Below the pieces are notes generated by a model that made no database searches, was not told the origin of the DNA, and saw only the letters and a program-made list of their open reading frames with translations. A stretch of 51,702 bases of DNA from positions 1-51,702 of the forward strand of contig NZ_BCQB01000020.1 in assembly GCF_001544215.1 (NCBI RefSeq), read 5' to 3'. Positions 8,711-18,922 of the stretch are shown here, one piece after another. Position 1 is the first letter of the stretch; each line of letters starts with the position of its first letter. This stretch comes from Enterococcus durans NBRC 100479 = LMG 10746 (GTDB lineage Bacteria > Bacillota > Bacilli > Lactobacillales > Enterococcaceae). A program made the translations under genes and the position numbers.

Positions 8711-10801
8711 TTAATGTGGATCTTGGATCCTTTTGAACATTCTTTTCATATCTGAATTAGTGAAGTGGATCAGTACTGGTCTTCCATGTGGACAATTAAA
8801 CGGATTTTCACATTGGGCAAGATCGTTCAACAGTACCCTAGCCTGTGCTTCATTCAGATAATGGTTCGCTTTGATCGATCGTTTACAACTCATCATGATT
8901 GCTGTTGCCTCACGAAATTTCTTCACACTAACCGTTCCAGTGGACAATAACATATCGATCATTTCTCGAATGATCGCTTCTTCCTCCCCGTTTGGATACC
9001 AAGTTGGGTGCGCACGAACAATAAAACTATTTTGGCCAAATTCCTCTAAATAAATCCCGACTTCTTCAAGTACAGGTTTCTGCTCTTTTAATTTCAATGC
9101 GTCGCTATTCGGGTAATCTAAAACAAAAGGAACAAGCAGTTCTTGAAGGTCATCTGTGACTTCCCCGATTTTTTCTCGGAAATATTCATATTTGATCCGT
9201 TCCTGAGCGGCATGTTGGTCAATGATATAGAGTCCTTCTTTGCTTTGAGCAAAGAGATATGTTCCATGCATTTGTCCAAAATATTCCAACTGAGGAAAAC
9301 GTTGTGTTGCCTTTTCAGTCTCGAGTTTTTGGATTGCTTGCTCCAATCCACGATCTTTTTTCCCTAGCTCAAATTCTGGATGTAAAGCTAATTCTTCCTC
9401 GTACACAGTTTCCGCTACATCTTGACTAGGAACTTCTTGTTCTAAAAAGTTGCCCACAGTGGATAACTCATCTGCAGACTTATCCACTGATTTTTCTACA
9501 AAGTTATCCACAGTATCACCAGGTTTATCCACCGTTTTTCCCTGTTTTTCTGGATAATCCCCTGTTTCTTCAGAAAATTCCTCATTGTTTTCAACACTTT
9601 CCACAGAGTTATCAACAGAATCGTTCACAACTGGACTCTTTTCCTCAGAAACATAGAATGCGCCTGTCGTTTGATCGTAACCCAAACTTTGCGGGGTTTT
9701 TGGTTTCTGCTCTTCAAACGCATAAGATAAATCAATCTCGATTTGTTCAGCTTTTGGTTGATCCGGTACTTTTTTCTTAAATCTTAAATTGTCTGCAGCA
9801 CTAGGAATCAAGTTTTCTTGTGATAGTGCTGTTTGGATCGCCTGAGCAATCAAATCTGTCAGTTCTTGTTCTTTGGATAAACGGACTTCTTGTTTTGTAG
9901 GATGGACATTGACATCGACTAATAACGGGTCCATTTTGATTTCTAAAACAGCAATTGGAAAACGACCAACCATTAGTTTCGAGCCGTAACCTGCCACGAT
10001 TGCTTTGTTTAACGAGAAATTCTTGATGAAGCGGCCATTGATGATCGTCGATAAATAATTTCGGCTTGCACGAGTAACTTCTGGCAAAGAAACATACCCA
10101 AAGACTTCAAAATCTAAATCGTTCGCTTCAATTTTCAACATTTTTTTTGCTGTAGCTAATCCATAGATCCCCGCAATCGTTTGTTTTAGATCTCCATTTC
10201 CTGCTGTTGCCAACATTTTATTGCCATCGTGGACTAAACGAAATGCAATCGTGGGATGGCTTAAAGCTAAGCGATTGACGATATCGCCAATATTGGCTAA
10301 CTCCGTATGCAATGTTTTTACATATTTTAACCGTGCAGGTGTATTGAAGAACAGATTGTCAACGGTGATTTTTGTTCCTTGTCTTAGTGGCGCCGGGCGA
10401 TGCTCTATTACTTCTCCGCCCTTCAATTCTAAGTAGGTTCCTTGTGTTTCCTCTTGATTTGCTGTCTCAATCGTAAGCAACGATACGGAAGCAATACTAG
10501 GAAGCGCCTCTCCGCGAAACCCTAACGTACGGATGCGGAAAAGATCATCACGACTATGGATCTTACTTGTAGCATGGCGTTTGAACGCATTTTCCACATC
10601 TTCAGTCAAGATACCTTCGCCATTATCAATGACTTGGATTTTTTTCAAGCCTGCTTCTTCAACTAAAATATCAATTTGCGTACTTCCGGCATCAATGGCA
10701 TTTTCAACGAGTTCTTTTACCACGGATGCTGGCCGTTCGACAACTTCACCAGCTGCGATCTGATTGGCTAATCGTTCCGATAGTTCCTGAATTTTTGCCA
10801 T
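8711..10801 (-). CDS. mutL: DNA mismatch repair endonuclease MutL
   Basis: Couples MutS mismatch recognition to strand incision. The GHKL ATPase motifs occur near the N-terminus ([28 protein letters not shown]). A transducer domain follows to about residue 330, then a long acidic linker (about 340-490). The C-terminal domain carries the nuclease metal motif [12 protein letters not shown] (from about 528) and CPHGRP (about 670). At 696 aa it is longer than average because of the linker, which repeats VDN/VDK units. The matching DNA (9458-9617) holds six DnaA-box-like 9-mers. It lies 15 bp downstream of mutS. Confidence 0.97.
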   Translation of the reverse strand: MAKIQELSERLANQIAAGEVVERPASVVKELVENAIDAGSTQIDILVEEAGLKKIQVIDNGEGILTEDVENAFKRHATSKIHSRDDLFRIRTLGFRGEALPSIASVSLLTIETANQEETQGTYLELKGGEVIEHRPAPLRQGTKITVDNLFFNTPARLKYVKTLHTELANIGDIVNRLALSHPTIAFRLVHDGNKMLATAGNGDLKQTIAGIYGLATAKKMLKIEANDLDFEVFGYVSLPEVTRASRNYLSTIINGRFIKNFSLNKAIVAGYGSKLMVGRFPIAVLEIKMDPLLVDVNVHPTKQEVRLSKEQELTDLIAQAIQTALSQENLIPSAADNLRFKKKVPDQPKAEQIEIDLSYAFEEQKPKTPQSLGYDQTTGAFYVSEEKSPVVNDSVDNSVESVENNEEFSEETGDYPEKQGKTVDKPGDTVDNFVEKSVDKSADELSTVGNFLEQEVPSQDVAETVYEEELALHPEFELGKKDRGLEQAIQKLETEKATQRFPQLEYFGQMHGTYLFAQSKEGLYIIDQHAAQERIKYEYFREKIGEVTDDLQELLVPFVLDYPNSDALKLKEQKPVLEEVGIYLEEFGQNSFIVRAHPTWYPNGEEEAIIREMIDMLLSTGTVSVKKFREATAIMMSCKRSIKANHYLNEAQARVLLNDLAQCENPFNCPHGRPVLIHFTNSDMKRMFKRIQDPH
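9458..9617. promoter_or_regulatory. Cluster of DnaA-box-like 9-mers inside mutL
   Basis: Compared with TTATCCACA: 9504-9512 is an exact match. Single-mismatch matches on the plus strand are 9480-9488 (TTATCCACT), 9525-9533 (TTATCCACC) and 9609-9617 (TTATCAACA). Single-mismatch matches on the minus strand are 9458-9466 and 9549-9557. The boxes fall in different reading frames of mutL: four encode Val-Asp-Asn/Lys, one Leu-Ser-Thr and one Tyr-Pro. The clustering is seen; binding by DnaA is inferred. Confidence 0.55.
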
Positions 10802-10816
10802 CTCAACGCCTTCTTC

Positions 10817-13435
10817 CTATAGTTGTTTTTTTAGTTCGTATAATTGATTCAATGCATCCATCGGCGTCATTTCTAGAAGGTTCATCTGTTTTAAAGCGGT
10901 GATGACAGCTGTTTCTGATTCACTTAATTCACTAAACAATGAAAGTTGTTGTGTTTCTGCTGGCTCTTCTTGTAGCGTGTTAGCTTCTGGATACGAGATT
11001 TCTTTGCTTGATGCCACTTCAACTTCGACAGCGACTGAATGATGGATAGTATCGCCCGCTTCTAGCGTTTCTAAAATTTTAGCTGCCCGCTCTAATAATT
11101 TAGGAGGTAATCCAGCAATTTTCGCTACGTGGATCCCATAACTTTTGTCTGCGGGTCCGTCCATCATCTTGTGGAGGAAGACCACTTCCCCTTCTTTTTC
11201 CACCGCACCCACGTGGACATTCTTCAACTGAGGTAATTCTTGGTCTAAAACAGTCAATTCATGGTAGTGCGTAGAGAACAATGTCTTTGCCTGTACGTTT
11301 TTGTGGATATACTCAATGATTGCTTGGGCTAATGCCATACCATCATACGTTGCCGTTCCTCGACCTAACTCGTCAAATAGAATCAAGCTATTCGGTGTAG
11401 CATGGAGCAATGCTTGGTTCGCTTCCATCATTTCAACCATAAATGTACTTTGGCCAGCAATAAGATCATCACTTGCTCCAATACGAGTAAAGATCCGATC
11501 GAATACTGGTAGGATGGCTTTTTGCGCGGGTACGAAACAACCCATTTGTGCCATTAGAACAGTCAATGCCAACTGCCGCATATACGTACTTTTACCTGAC
11601 ATATTTGGTCCTGTTATCAACAAGATCATTTCATCTTCTGCCATCTCCACACTATTCGGGATGTACTCTTGATGTCCTAAAACTTTTTCGACTACTGGAT
11701 GGCGTCCTTCTTGAATCACTAGTTCATGACGGTTTGTAACCATTTCAGGGCGCACATATTGATAGCGTTCACTGATAGTAGCGAAGCTTTGCAAAACATC
11801 TGCTGTACTAATAGCCTTGGCAAGTGTTTGTAATGGTTGGATGGCTTTTTTCACTTCTTCTCTTACTGCCAAAAACAACTGATATTCTAAATCTACTGAT
11901 TTTTCTTCTGCTTCAAGAATCTGTGTTTCTAATTCTTTCAATTCAGGGGTTATGAAGCGCTCTGCATTCGCTAGTGTTTGCTTTCTTTCATACTTTTCTA
12001 GTTCAGTGTTCGCAAGATTGGCTTTCGTGATTTCAATATAATACCCAAAAACGCGGTTGAAACCAACTTTTAAGTTTTTGATCCCTGTATTTTGTCGTTC
12101 TCTTGCTTCTAACTCTGCTAGCCATTGCTTACCGTTTTTCATTGCTGAACGATAGGCATCCAATTGTTCATTGAATCCATCTTTAATGACATTTCCTTCA
12201 GTGATCTGTAAAGGAGGTTCATCTTGGATCGCTTGATCGATCAGGCGTACTAATTGGTCCATCGGTTGCATTTCTTTTAATAGTTCTGTCCACTGTCCTT
12301 CATTGATGCCTTCAATCAACTGACGAAGTAACGGTACTTGTTCTAATGAAGTTTTCAATTGGATCAAGTCACGCCCATTGACATTCCCGAAAGCCACTCT
12401 TCCTGCTAGGCGTTCTAAATCATAGACTTTCGTCAAGGCACTTTGAAGATCCAATCTTTCAAAATAACTATTTAAAAGTGAATCTACCATGTCCTGACGT
12501 GCGTTGATTTGCTTCAACTGGATCAAAGGACGATCTAGCCATTGTTTCAACAGACGACCACCCATAGCTGTTTTTGTCTCATCCAGCAACCATAAGAGTG
12601 TCCCATGTTTCTTGCCTGTCCGAATAGACTGACTTAGTTCCAAGTTGAATTTTGAATAGTAGTCCATCTTTAAATAATGATCGGGTTGATATTCTACCGC
12701 TTTTTGGATGTGCGAGAGACTTCTTTTTTGTGTAACTGCTAAATAAGTCAATAATTTGCCAGTCACTTCTTTTTCAAGCGGGTCATTCAATTCACTTGTC
12801 AAAAAACTAAATTCCGCATTTTCTTCACTTGTTTCTTGTTTTGAAAAAACTAAACCTAGACGATTCTTCAATTGTTCAGAAAGTGTTTCGCTGATTTCAT
12901 TTCCCAGAACAAGTTCTTTGGTCTGCAAAGCAGAAGTTTCATTTAAAACAGCTTCCTCATCATGTAAATGGGCTGTTTTTAATTCTCCCGTACTCAAATC
13001 AACATAGGCAAAACCAAAATCAGTTCCATCATTCACTACAGCTGTCAAGAAATTATTGTCTTTAGCCGAAAGACCTTTACTGTCCATGACTGTTCCTGGA
13101 GTGACCAATTGGATCACTTCACGTTTGACCATTCCTTTAGTTGTCTTGGGATCTTCGACTTGTTCACAAATTGCCACTTTATAGCCTTTTTCGATCAGAA
13201 TATCGATATACCCTTGGGCTGCATGGTGTGGCACGCCACACATCGGAATCGGATCATCTGCATTTCGGTTACGACTCGTTAACGTCAATTCTAAAATTTG
13301 CGATGCTTTGATAGCATCTTCATAAAATAATTCATAAAAGTCACCCAAACGATAGAACAAAAAAGCATCTTGGTATTGAGCCTTGATGCTTAAATATTGT
13401 TCCATCATCGGAGTATTCTTAGTTTTTTGAGGCAT
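10817..13435 (-). CDS. mutS: DNA mismatch repair protein MutS
   Basis: Recognises base mismatches and small loops. The mismatch-reading Phe-x-Glu motif is at residues 33-35 (GDFYELF). The connector, lever and clamp domains follow. The ATPase domain near residues 600-780 has Walker [10 protein letters not shown] and Walker [14 protein letters not shown]. At 872 aa it has the usual MutS1 length. Its start overlaps the end of the preceding ymcA-like gene by 17 bp, and mutL follows 15 bp downstream. Confidence 0.98.
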   Translation of the reverse strand: MPQKTKNTPMMEQYLSIKAQYQDAFLFYRLGDFYELFYEDAIKASQILELTLTSRNRNADDPIPMCGVPHHAAQGYIDILIEKGYKVAICEQVEDPKTTKGMVKREVIQLVTPGTVMDSKGLSAKDNNFLTAVVNDGTDFGFAYVDLSTGELKTAHLHDEEAVLNETSALQTKELVLGNEISETLSEQLKNRLGLVFSKQETSEENAEFSFLTSELNDPLEKEVTGKLLTYLAVTQKRSLSHIQKAVEYQPDHYLKMDYYSKFNLELSQSIRTGKKHGTLLWLLDETKTAMGGRLLKQWLDRPLIQLKQINARQDMVDSLLNSYFERLDLQSALTKVYDLERLAGRVAFGNVNGRDLIQLKTSLEQVPLLRQLIEGINEGQWTELLKEMQPMDQLVRLIDQAIQDEPPLQITEGNVIKDGFNEQLDAYRSAMKNGKQWLAELEARERQNTGIKNLKVGFNRVFGYYIEITKANLANTELEKYERKQTLANAERFITPELKELETQILEAEEKSVDLEYQLFLAVREEVKKAIQPLQTLAKAISTADVLQSFATISERYQYVRPEMVTNRHELVIQEGRHPVVEKVLGHQEYIPNSVEMAEDEMILLITGPNMSGKSTYMRQLALTVLMAQMGCFVPAQKAILPVFDRIFTRIGASDDLIAGQSTFMVEMMEANQALLHATPNSLILFDELGRGTATYDGMALAQAIIEYIHKNVQAKTLFSTHYHELTVLDQELPQLKNVHVGAVEKEGEVVFLHKMMDGPADKSYGIHVAKIAGLPPKLLERAAKILETLEAGDTIHHSVAVEVEVASSKEISYPEANTLQEEPAETQQLSLFSELSESETAVITALKQMNLLEMTPMDALNQLYELKKQL

Positions 13436-13793
13436 GCTCTTCCTCCTCTATCCATTCATTGATTTCCTCTTGGATCATCTTCGTCAAATGTTGCAAAAGG
13501 TCGTTTGCTTCAACCAATTGGTGGCGGTAAGCCAAGACAAGCGGATGCTGATCCATTGTTTCAGTCAGCTCATTCGCTCGTGCAATCGCTTCTTTTTCCG
13601 CTTCTTTCTTGCCATAATGTGCAAAGTTCACTGCTTCTTTTTGTGCTTTTTGGATTTCTTCTGTAAGTTGCGTTAGATAGTGATTCTCTTGTACTTTCAT
13701 TTCTAGTTCTTTGTAGCGGATGATTACTTCATTCAGACTTAATTGTTCCATAAGCTTGTCTGCTTCTTTTTGAATGTTCGCTTCTTTTGGCAA
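13419..13793 (-). CDS. ymcA: YlbF/YmcA-family protein (RicA-like)
   Basis: Helical cytoplasmic protein of the YlbF/YmcA family. In Bacillus subtilis, YmcA works with YlbF and YaaT to modulate RNase Y activity and developmental phosphorelays. The 124-residue sequence has long heptad-like helices and no enzymatic motif. Its position between ymdB and mutS repeats the order known from Bacillus, which supports YmcA rather than YlbF. The proposed start is TTG at 13793 with a weak ribosome site, so the exact start is uncertain. Confidence 0.82.
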   Translation of the reverse strand: MPKEANIQKEADKLMEQLSLNEVIIRYKELEMKVQENHYLTQLTEEIQKAQKEAVNFAHYGKKEAEKEAIARANELTETMDQHPLVLAYRHQLVEANDLLQHLTKMIQEEINEWIEEEEHASKN

Positions 13794-13807
13794 TATTCGC
13801 TCACTCT

Positions 13808-14605
13808 CTATTCTAAAAATGGCCGATCTTCATTGATTTGGATCAATTCAATCGTTTTTGCTTTTCCAGTCACATCATCGATCTCTAACAAACAACCGCT
13901 CAAAAGCCCTCTGCCGTTTTCTACCACTTCAAAACGTTTAGGTAGGGCAGTTAGGAATTTCTCGATAACAGGTTCACGTCGCATTCCTAAGATTCCATCA
14001 TACGGACCAGTCATACCAACATCAGTTAAATAAGCTGTCCCCTGAGGCAAGATACGCGCATCGTTCGTTTGCACATGGGTATGTGTTCCAACGACTGCGG
14101 AAACTTTTCCATCTAGGAACCAACCCATTGCTTGTTTTTCACTAGTTGTTTCCCCATGAAAATCAACAAAAATAATTGGCGTTCTTTTTCTTGCTTCTTC
14201 GATCAATTCATTCATTTTACGGAAAGGGTCATCTAGATCCACCATAAAAGAACGAGCTTGCATATTGATAACTGCTAATTCAAGCTGGTTGACTTTGACA
14301 AATACTATCCCTTGTCCTGGTGTTCCTTCTGGGAAATTAGCTGGACGTACCATTTTTTTTGCTTGGTCAATAAACTCAAAAATATCTCTATTGTCCCATG
14401 TATGATTCCCCATAGTGACCACATCTACACCATCTTGTAAGAACTTCTTATAGATTTTTTCTGTGATCCCTCTTCCAGCAGCTGCATTTTCCCCGTTGAC
14501 AATCGTCACCTGTGGTCGAAATTTTTTCTTTAATCGAGGAAGATACTCTGTAATCATTTCTCGCCCCATTGAACCTACTACATCACCAATAAATAAAACC
14601 CGCAC
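13808..14605 (-). CDS. ymdB: YmdB-family metallophosphoesterase
   Basis: Member of the TIGR00282 family; Bacillus YmdB is a phosphodiesterase affecting cyclic nucleotides and biofilm decisions. Metal-binding motifs are in order: IGDVVGS (residues 5-11), NGENAAAGRG (about 38-47), GNHTWDN (about 66-72), VDFHGET (about 147-153) and GTHTHVQT (about 172-179). The length of 265 aa is typical. It heads the ymdB-ymcA-mutS-mutL-maf cluster. Confidence 0.94.
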   Translation of the reverse strand: MRVLFIGDVVGSMGREMITEYLPRLKKKFRPQVTIVNGENAAAGRGITEKIYKKFLQDGVDVVTMGNHTWDNRDIFEFIDQAKKMVRPANFPEGTPGQGIVFVKVNQLELAVINMQARSFMVDLDDPFRKMNELIEEARKRTPIIFVDFHGETTSEKQAMGWFLDGKVSAVVGTHTHVQTNDARILPQGTAYLTDVGMTGPYDGILGMRREPVIEKFLTALPKRFEVVENGRGLLSGCLLEIDDVTGKAKTIELIQINEDRPFLE

Positions 14606-14667
14606 ACTTTTTCCTCTTCTCTTTTAACGTCACTTTATATTATAGTTGTTTTATAGAAGAAAGAAAA

Positions 14668-14771
14668 GAGGCTGAAACAGAAGTGTTTCACTCCAAGTGC
14701 TTTTGGTTTGTTTATGTAGGAATTGCTTATGCTCCCGCAGTTTATTTGTATTTAGAACATGCCCCACATTC
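14668..14771. repeat. Degenerate interspersed repeat, copy D
   Basis: Left end GAGGCTGAAACAGAAGTGTTT and right end GCCCCACATTC match the ends of the other copies. The interior has drifted (CTCCCGCAGTTTATTTGTATTT corresponds to the inverted CGAATAAACGGCGGGAG segment). Confidence 0.5.
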
Positions 14772-14773
14772 TT

Positions 14774-15010
14774 TTAGTTCTCTCCATTCAATGATCCTTC
14801 ACTCCTAGTAAAAATCATATGATCGTGTGTTGCCATAATTGAATTTTCTATGCTACTTTTACCTTCTGAAAACAAAGTAAAAAATGCTAAGAAGACTAAA
14901 GTCATAGTCTTCTCAGCATCACTATTTTTATCGTTCAAAAAATCCAACAACCAGTCATCAGCCTTCTCATACCATTTTTGGTTGTCATTTTCTTCATTAA
15001 AGTGCTGCAA
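14774..15010 (-). CDS. Doubtful 78-residue reading frame
   Basis: Starts at a TTG with only a weak ribosome site, 16 bp after the DMT transporter stop. Its N-terminal part looks protein-like (WYEKADDWLLDFLND), then a hydrophobic stretch follows. A strong hairpin with a downstream T-run (14884-14919, minus strand) lies inside it, which argues that the frame is incidental or a gene remnant. Confidence 0.25.
   Translation of the reverse strand: MQHFNEENDNQKWYEKADDWLLDFLNDKNSDAEKTMTLVFLAFFTLFSEGKSSIENSIMATHDHMIFTRSEGSLNGEN
14878..14920 (-). terminator. Terminator downstream of the DMT transporter
   Basis: On the minus strand, ATGCTGAGAAGACT pairs with AGTCTTCTTAGCAT (one G-U-type exception) across an 8-base loop, and six T residues follow. 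It is about 105 bp beyond the stop at 15026. Confidence 0.7.
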
Positions 15011-15025
15011 AAGCCCTAAAAGATC

Positions 15026-15964
15026 TCATTTCGGCTTTCCCACAACTCCTATCCTTTTATCACGGTAACGTCTAAAAGGCAACTTGCTTGCTAAAGCTTG
15101 TAAAATCGTAGTAGATAAAATCAACCCCATTCCCACCAAAGAAGACCAATCAAATAACGTGTTCAAGAATAAAACAGATAAAAAAGTGGCCGTTAACGGT
15201 TCAAACGAACTCAATAAACTTGTCGTAGTGGGATTGATAAACTGCAAACTTTTGAGATAAAACAAATAAGAAAACAACGTACCAAAAATAATAATAAAGG
15301 CCAAAGAAAGAATACTCGATCTTGATAAATGCAGCGGCCACTCCCGTAAAATAAACGGCAATAGAGCAATTCCAGCCGCTAACATTGCCAAGCCAGTTAC
15401 TAAGGTAGCATCATACGTTCGCAAAAGGGTTCTCGGTAACAAGGTGTATAAAGTTGCCGCAATCCCAGCCATGATCCCCCAAAAAACCGCCCACGGTGAT
15501 AAAACGAGTTGATTCAAACTACCATGTGTCACCAATAGAAAGGTCCCTGCAATCGCTAAAACAATCGATAAGAGATCAATTCGTCGCGGAGCTGTTCTCT
15601 GACGGATCGAATAATAAAGCAGAATAAAAACCGGGTTTAAAAACTGCAGAATAGTGGCGGTCGGGGCATTACCCAAGCGGATCGCCATAAAATAAGTAAA
15701 TTGCGATGGCACAACACCAGCAAAACCAAACAACAACACATGACCTATATCTTTCGGCCGACTGAACAGTTGAGTCAACTGTTTTCGTTGCGTAAAAAAA
15801 GCCCATAAAGACAATAAAAAACCAGCACCTAACAACCGCAGACCAACAATACATTCCGTACTAACAGCATTTTTTGCAAAAAAGTATTGGGCGACACTCC
15901 CAGATGCTCCCCATAAAATCGAACCACTGATTACATAAATAAACCCCCGTAGACGTACAGACAA
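15026..15964 (-). CDS. EamA/DMT-superfamily transporter
   Basis: Inner-membrane carrier of the drug/metabolite transporter superfamily; the substrate is unknown. Two EamA repeats of about five membrane helices each are visible (about residues 5-140 and 155-295), with the usual GSILWGASG start motif and LLSSFEPLTATFLSVLFL in the second repeat. The length of 312 aa is normal for a ten-helix protein. It appears monocistronic, with a terminator downstream. Confidence 0.88.
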   Translation of the reverse strand: MSVRLRGFIYVISGSILWGASGSVAQYFFAKNAVSTECIVGLRLLGAGFLLSLWAFFTQRKQLTQLFSRPKDIGHVLLFGFAGVVPSQFTYFMAIRLGNAPTATILQFLNPVFILLYYSIRQRTAPRRIDLLSIVLAIAGTFLLVTHGSLNQLVLSPWAVFWGIMAGIAATLYTLLPRTLLRTYDATLVTGLAMLAAGIALLPFILREWPLHLSRSSILSLAFIIIFGTLFSYLFYLKSLQFINPTTTSLLSSFEPLTATFLSVLFLNTLFDWSSLVGMGLILSTTILQALASKLPFRRYRDKRIGVVGKPK

Positions 15965-16286
15965 ACCCTTTTCCCACCTTCACTAAAACATTTAGTTAAA
16001 AGAATACACCAGCTTTCTTCATATATCAATTTGAAAAAGTAAATTTATTCAGCATCCACTACCGAGAAAACGGTTAACATACAGCAACACGCAAAAAAGC
16101 TTCGATTAAACGATCAATTTGCCAAGCATACCTGAAGAAATACAGCTTATAACCCTACGATTGAGACCGGTCCAGAAGTGTTTTGCTCTGGGATATCAAG
16201 CTGATTTTCTTCTTCCGTCACCGTTTATTCTTGTTTAAAACCTGAGTCAAAAGTATCTATTTGGTCCCCTTTCTTATTGTCGAAAA
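15965..16286. other. Intergenic stretch with a decayed repeat fragment
   Basis: No gene is apparent. Around 16163-16265 a degenerate copy of the interspersed repeat can be discerned (GAGACCGGTCCAGAAGTGTTTT at its left, TTGGTCCCCTTTC-like right end). Confidence 0.4.
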
Positions 16287-16397
16287 GAATGTGGGACAAA
16301 TCTAAAAATTAGTTTTGCCACAGACTCTCGAATAAGCAGCGTACAAAAGCCAGTTTTTTTGGAAAGATCAAAAAAAAAGAGCATAGGACAAAAGTAA

Positions 16398-16405
16398 GAA
16401 ACACT
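16398..16405 (+). repeat. Left target-site duplication of the IS
   Basis: GAAACACT, repeated exactly at 17911-17918. An 8-bp duplication is typical of ISL3-family transposition. Confidence 0.92.
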
Positions 16406-17910
16406 GGCTCTATACTTTTTGATGTTGGTGAACTTCGCCAACATCTTTTTTTGTATAAAAAAATATAGAAAAGACACCCTGAAATCCTTTAGAATTAATT
16501 TGGCTAACAAATTCATAGGAGGATTCAAGATGTCTCATACTCAGCTTATCAAAGATACCCTAAATATCCTAGACCTAAATATCTATTTCGAGGAAAATTG
16601 TTTAACTAAAGAAAAATATAAAGGGCAAATTTGCTTGATTTACAAAGGAACTCTTCAGTACACGCCAGAAGAGTGTCCCCATTGTCTTTGTGTCGTCCCC
16701 TCTAGGATCATTCGTTGGGGGACGACAACCGTTCGGTTGTTACTGAATGATGTGTCTGAGTATCGCACTTATCTGGAGTTGAAGAAACAACGATTTAAAT
16801 GTAAGTCTTGCCAAAGAACATTCGTAGCGGATACCTCTGTTGCTGAAAAACACTGTTTCATTAGTCAAAAAGTTCGTTGGTCTGTCATTGCTCGCTTAAA
16901 AGAGAATACTTCCATGACGGAAATCGCCCGTCAGAAAAATATCTCCACTTCTTCGGTCTATCGTGTCATGAAGCGATTCTACCGCCCATTGAATCCTTTC
17001 AAACAGACTTTGCCAAAGGTCTTATGCTTTGATGAATTCAAATCGGTTCGAAGTGTTGCCAGTGCAATGAGTTTTATCATGATGGACGGACAAAGCCATG
17101 CATTATTGGATATTGTCGAAAATCGACGCTTGCCTTATTTAGAACGCTATTTTTCTCGGTTTTCATTAGCGACTCGTGAAGCCGTTCAATTGATTGTTAT
17201 TGATATGTATGCGCCTTATGCTTCGTTAGTTAAAAAGCTTTTCCCGAATGCTCAGTTGATCATCGACCGTTTCCACATCGTCCAACATATTGGCAGAACC
17301 TTCTTGAATCATCGAGTGAAAGAAACCACGGCACGGCTTAAAGGAACTTCCCACTCTCAACGAGGGTTAGGGAAAAAATTGAAACGCTATTGGAAACTCC
17401 TACAAAAAGAAGAAGCAAAGTTAAACTACGAAAAACGGGTTTGGCGTGCCAGTTTTAAAGATTATTTGACTGAAAGTGAGATTGTCGATCGACTGTTAGC
17501 TGCTTGTCCCAACCTACGCCAAGGCTATCAGTTATACCAAGACGTTCTTTATGCGGTAAAGAAAAGAGATCAGTCACTATTTGAGGATTGTTTAACTAGA
17601 GACATTAGCGGTCTGCCTGAAACCTATACAACAACTTTACGAACGTTTAAAAAGTTTCTGCCACAGATCCAAAATGCGCTTCACTACAGCTATTCAAATG
17701 GACCATTGGAATGTTTAAACAACCACATCAAAGTATTAAAACGCAATGCTTACGGCTTTCGCAACTTTTACAATTTCAAACTACGAATCATGATTCGTCA
17801 TGGCAAAACATTTTTAACCAAATAAACAGAACAGAAAGAGGTTTTCTTCTTTCTGTTCTGTCCAAATTATTCTAAGATTTCTCTTTACCAACATCATTTG
17901 ACAAAGAGCC
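16406..17910 (+). mobile_element. Complete ISL3-family insertion sequence (1505 bp)
   Basis: The left inverted repeat starts GGCTCTATACTTTTTGATG; the right one reads inward GGCTCTTTGTCAAATGATG. The element encodes one transposase and is flanked by an 8-bp direct duplication (GAAACACT), so it is intact and inserted by transposition. A near-identical copy begins at 51267, and a diverged derivative lies at 7674-8122. Confidence 0.95.
16530..17825 (+). CDS. ISL3-family transposase
   Basis: Transposase of 431 residues. An N-terminal zinc-finger region has Cys pairs (CPHCLC near residue 50 and CKSCQRTF near 95). A helix-turn-helix follows (MTEIARQKNISTSSVYRVMKR core, about 128-150). A DDE-type catalytic core has FDEFKS near 170, IDMYAPY near 225 and a late Glu in GPLECLNNHIK near 402. 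The ATG at 16530 has AGGAGG 7 bases upstream. No frameshift or stop is seen, so it is probably active. Confidence 0.95.
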   Translation: MSHTQLIKDTLNILDLNIYFEENCLTKEKYKGQICLIYKGTLQYTPEECPHCLCVVPSRIIRWGTTTVRLLLNDVSEYRTYLELKKQRFKCKSCQRTFVADTSVAEKHCFISQKVRWSVIARLKENTSMTEIARQKNISTSSVYRVMKRFYRPLNPFKQTLPKVLCFDEFKSVRSVASAMSFIMMDGQSHALLDIVENRRLPYLERYFSRFSLATREAVQLIVIDMYAPYASLVKKLFPNAQLIIDRFHIVQHIGRTFLNHRVKETTARLKGTSHSQRGLGKKLKRYWKLLQKEEAKLNYEKRVWRASFKDYLTESEIVDRLLAACPNLRQGYQLYQDVLYAVKKRDQSLFEDCLTRDISGLPETYTTTLRTFKKFLPQIQNALHYSYSNGPLECLNNHIKVLKRNAYGFRNFYNFKLRIMIRHGKTFLTK

Positions 17911-17918
17911 GAAACACT
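17911..17918 (+). repeat. Right target-site duplication of the IS
   Basis: Exact repeat of GAAACACT from 16398-16405. Confidence 0.92.
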
Positions 17919-18129
17919 TTTGTCTCATTCTCTAAAAACGAATAAACGGTGGGAGCAGAAGCAAATCTTTCGGAAATAAGCCGAAATTCACAAAAATTTG
18001 AAAAAGCAATTTTCGTTCATTTCTTCTTATTTCTTGGAGTTAAACACTTCTGTCCCAACCTCTTTTCTTTCCAATTTCTCAAACCTAAACGATTTTTGAC
18101 TCGTCATTCGAATAATCAGTGGGAATAGA

Positions 18130-18903
18130 CTAAATAAAAGCCAATTCTTTCAACGCTTTCCAAATACCATCTTGGTCATTTGTATCTGTGACTATTTTTG
18201 CTTCTGCTTGGACTTCCGGCGCAGCATTTCCCATTGCTACTCCGATTCCTGACATACGCAACATTTCTCGGTCATTTTGTCCGTCACCAAAACTAATGAT
18301 ATCTTCTTGCGCAATACCAACTTGATCGGCTAAATGTACGATTGTCGCTGCTTTTGAACCGTCATGAGGAACAACGTCTACACTATTTTCATGCCAACGT
18401 ACAAAACGGATCTTATCATAATCAGCAAAACGATCATCATAGGTTTTATCAAAAAAGGCTAAAGCTTGGTAAATCTCTTGTTCCTCGACAAAATATTGAT
18501 CCAACTCAGGCAAAACGGCGCCAAATGAATGCATTGCTTCTTCCATCACTCCGACATGATTCGAAGAAGAGCGCTTGATATTATCTAGACTAACAAATGC
18601 CGTATCGATATTCTCACTATGTGCTTCTTCGACAAAGCGGTCTAACTGTTCACGATCCAAAAGATTTTTGTAGACTTGTTCATGATCTAAAAAACCTGCA
18701 GCTCCATTACATAAAATATAGTTGGTAAAATCTAAGTCACGGATCACTTCCTGTGCATGGAAACGACTACGTCCCGTAGCAATCGTCACTAAATGACCTG
18801 CTTTTCGTAATTTATCGAGCGCTTCTCTCGTGCTATCTAGTGCTTGCTTATTCGTGTCCAACAATGTTCCGTCAATATCAAATACAAATAGTTTGCGTTT
18901 CAT
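18130..18903 (-). CDS. Cof-type HAD-superfamily phosphatase
   Basis: Haloacid-dehalogenase phosphatase, probably acting on sugar phosphates or similar small metabolites. Motif I FDIDGTLLD is at residues 8-16, motif II IATGRS near 41, a C2 cap domain spans about 85-185, and motif IV FGDGQNDREML lies near 200. The 257 aa length fits the Cof/YidA group. It lies about 20 bp downstream of the broken alkD-like gene and may share its transcript. Confidence 0.9.
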   Translation of the reverse strand: MKRKLFVFDIDGTLLDTNKQALDSTREALDKLRKAGHLVTIATGRSRFHAQEVIRDLDFTNYILCNGAAGFLDHEQVYKNLLDREQLDRFVEEAHSENIDTAFVSLDNIKRSSSNHVGVMEEAMHSFGAVLPELDQYFVEEQEIYQALAFFDKTYDDRFADYDKIRFVRWHENSVDVVPHDGSKAATIVHLADQVGIAQEDIISFGDGQNDREMLRMSGIGVAMGNAAPEVQAEAKIVTDTNDQDGIWKALKELAFI

Positions 18904-18922
18904 TTTTTGTCGTCTCTCTTTC

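Larger units (their letters stand above)
16287..18062. repeat. Interspersed repeat, copy E, split by an IS
   Basis: The left part is 16287-16405 and the right part 17911-18062, with the ISL3 element between. Without the IS and one 8-bp duplication, the element is about 263 bp, the same size as copy C. It begins GAATGTGGGACAAAT and ends TGTCCCAACCTC. Confidence 0.75.
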
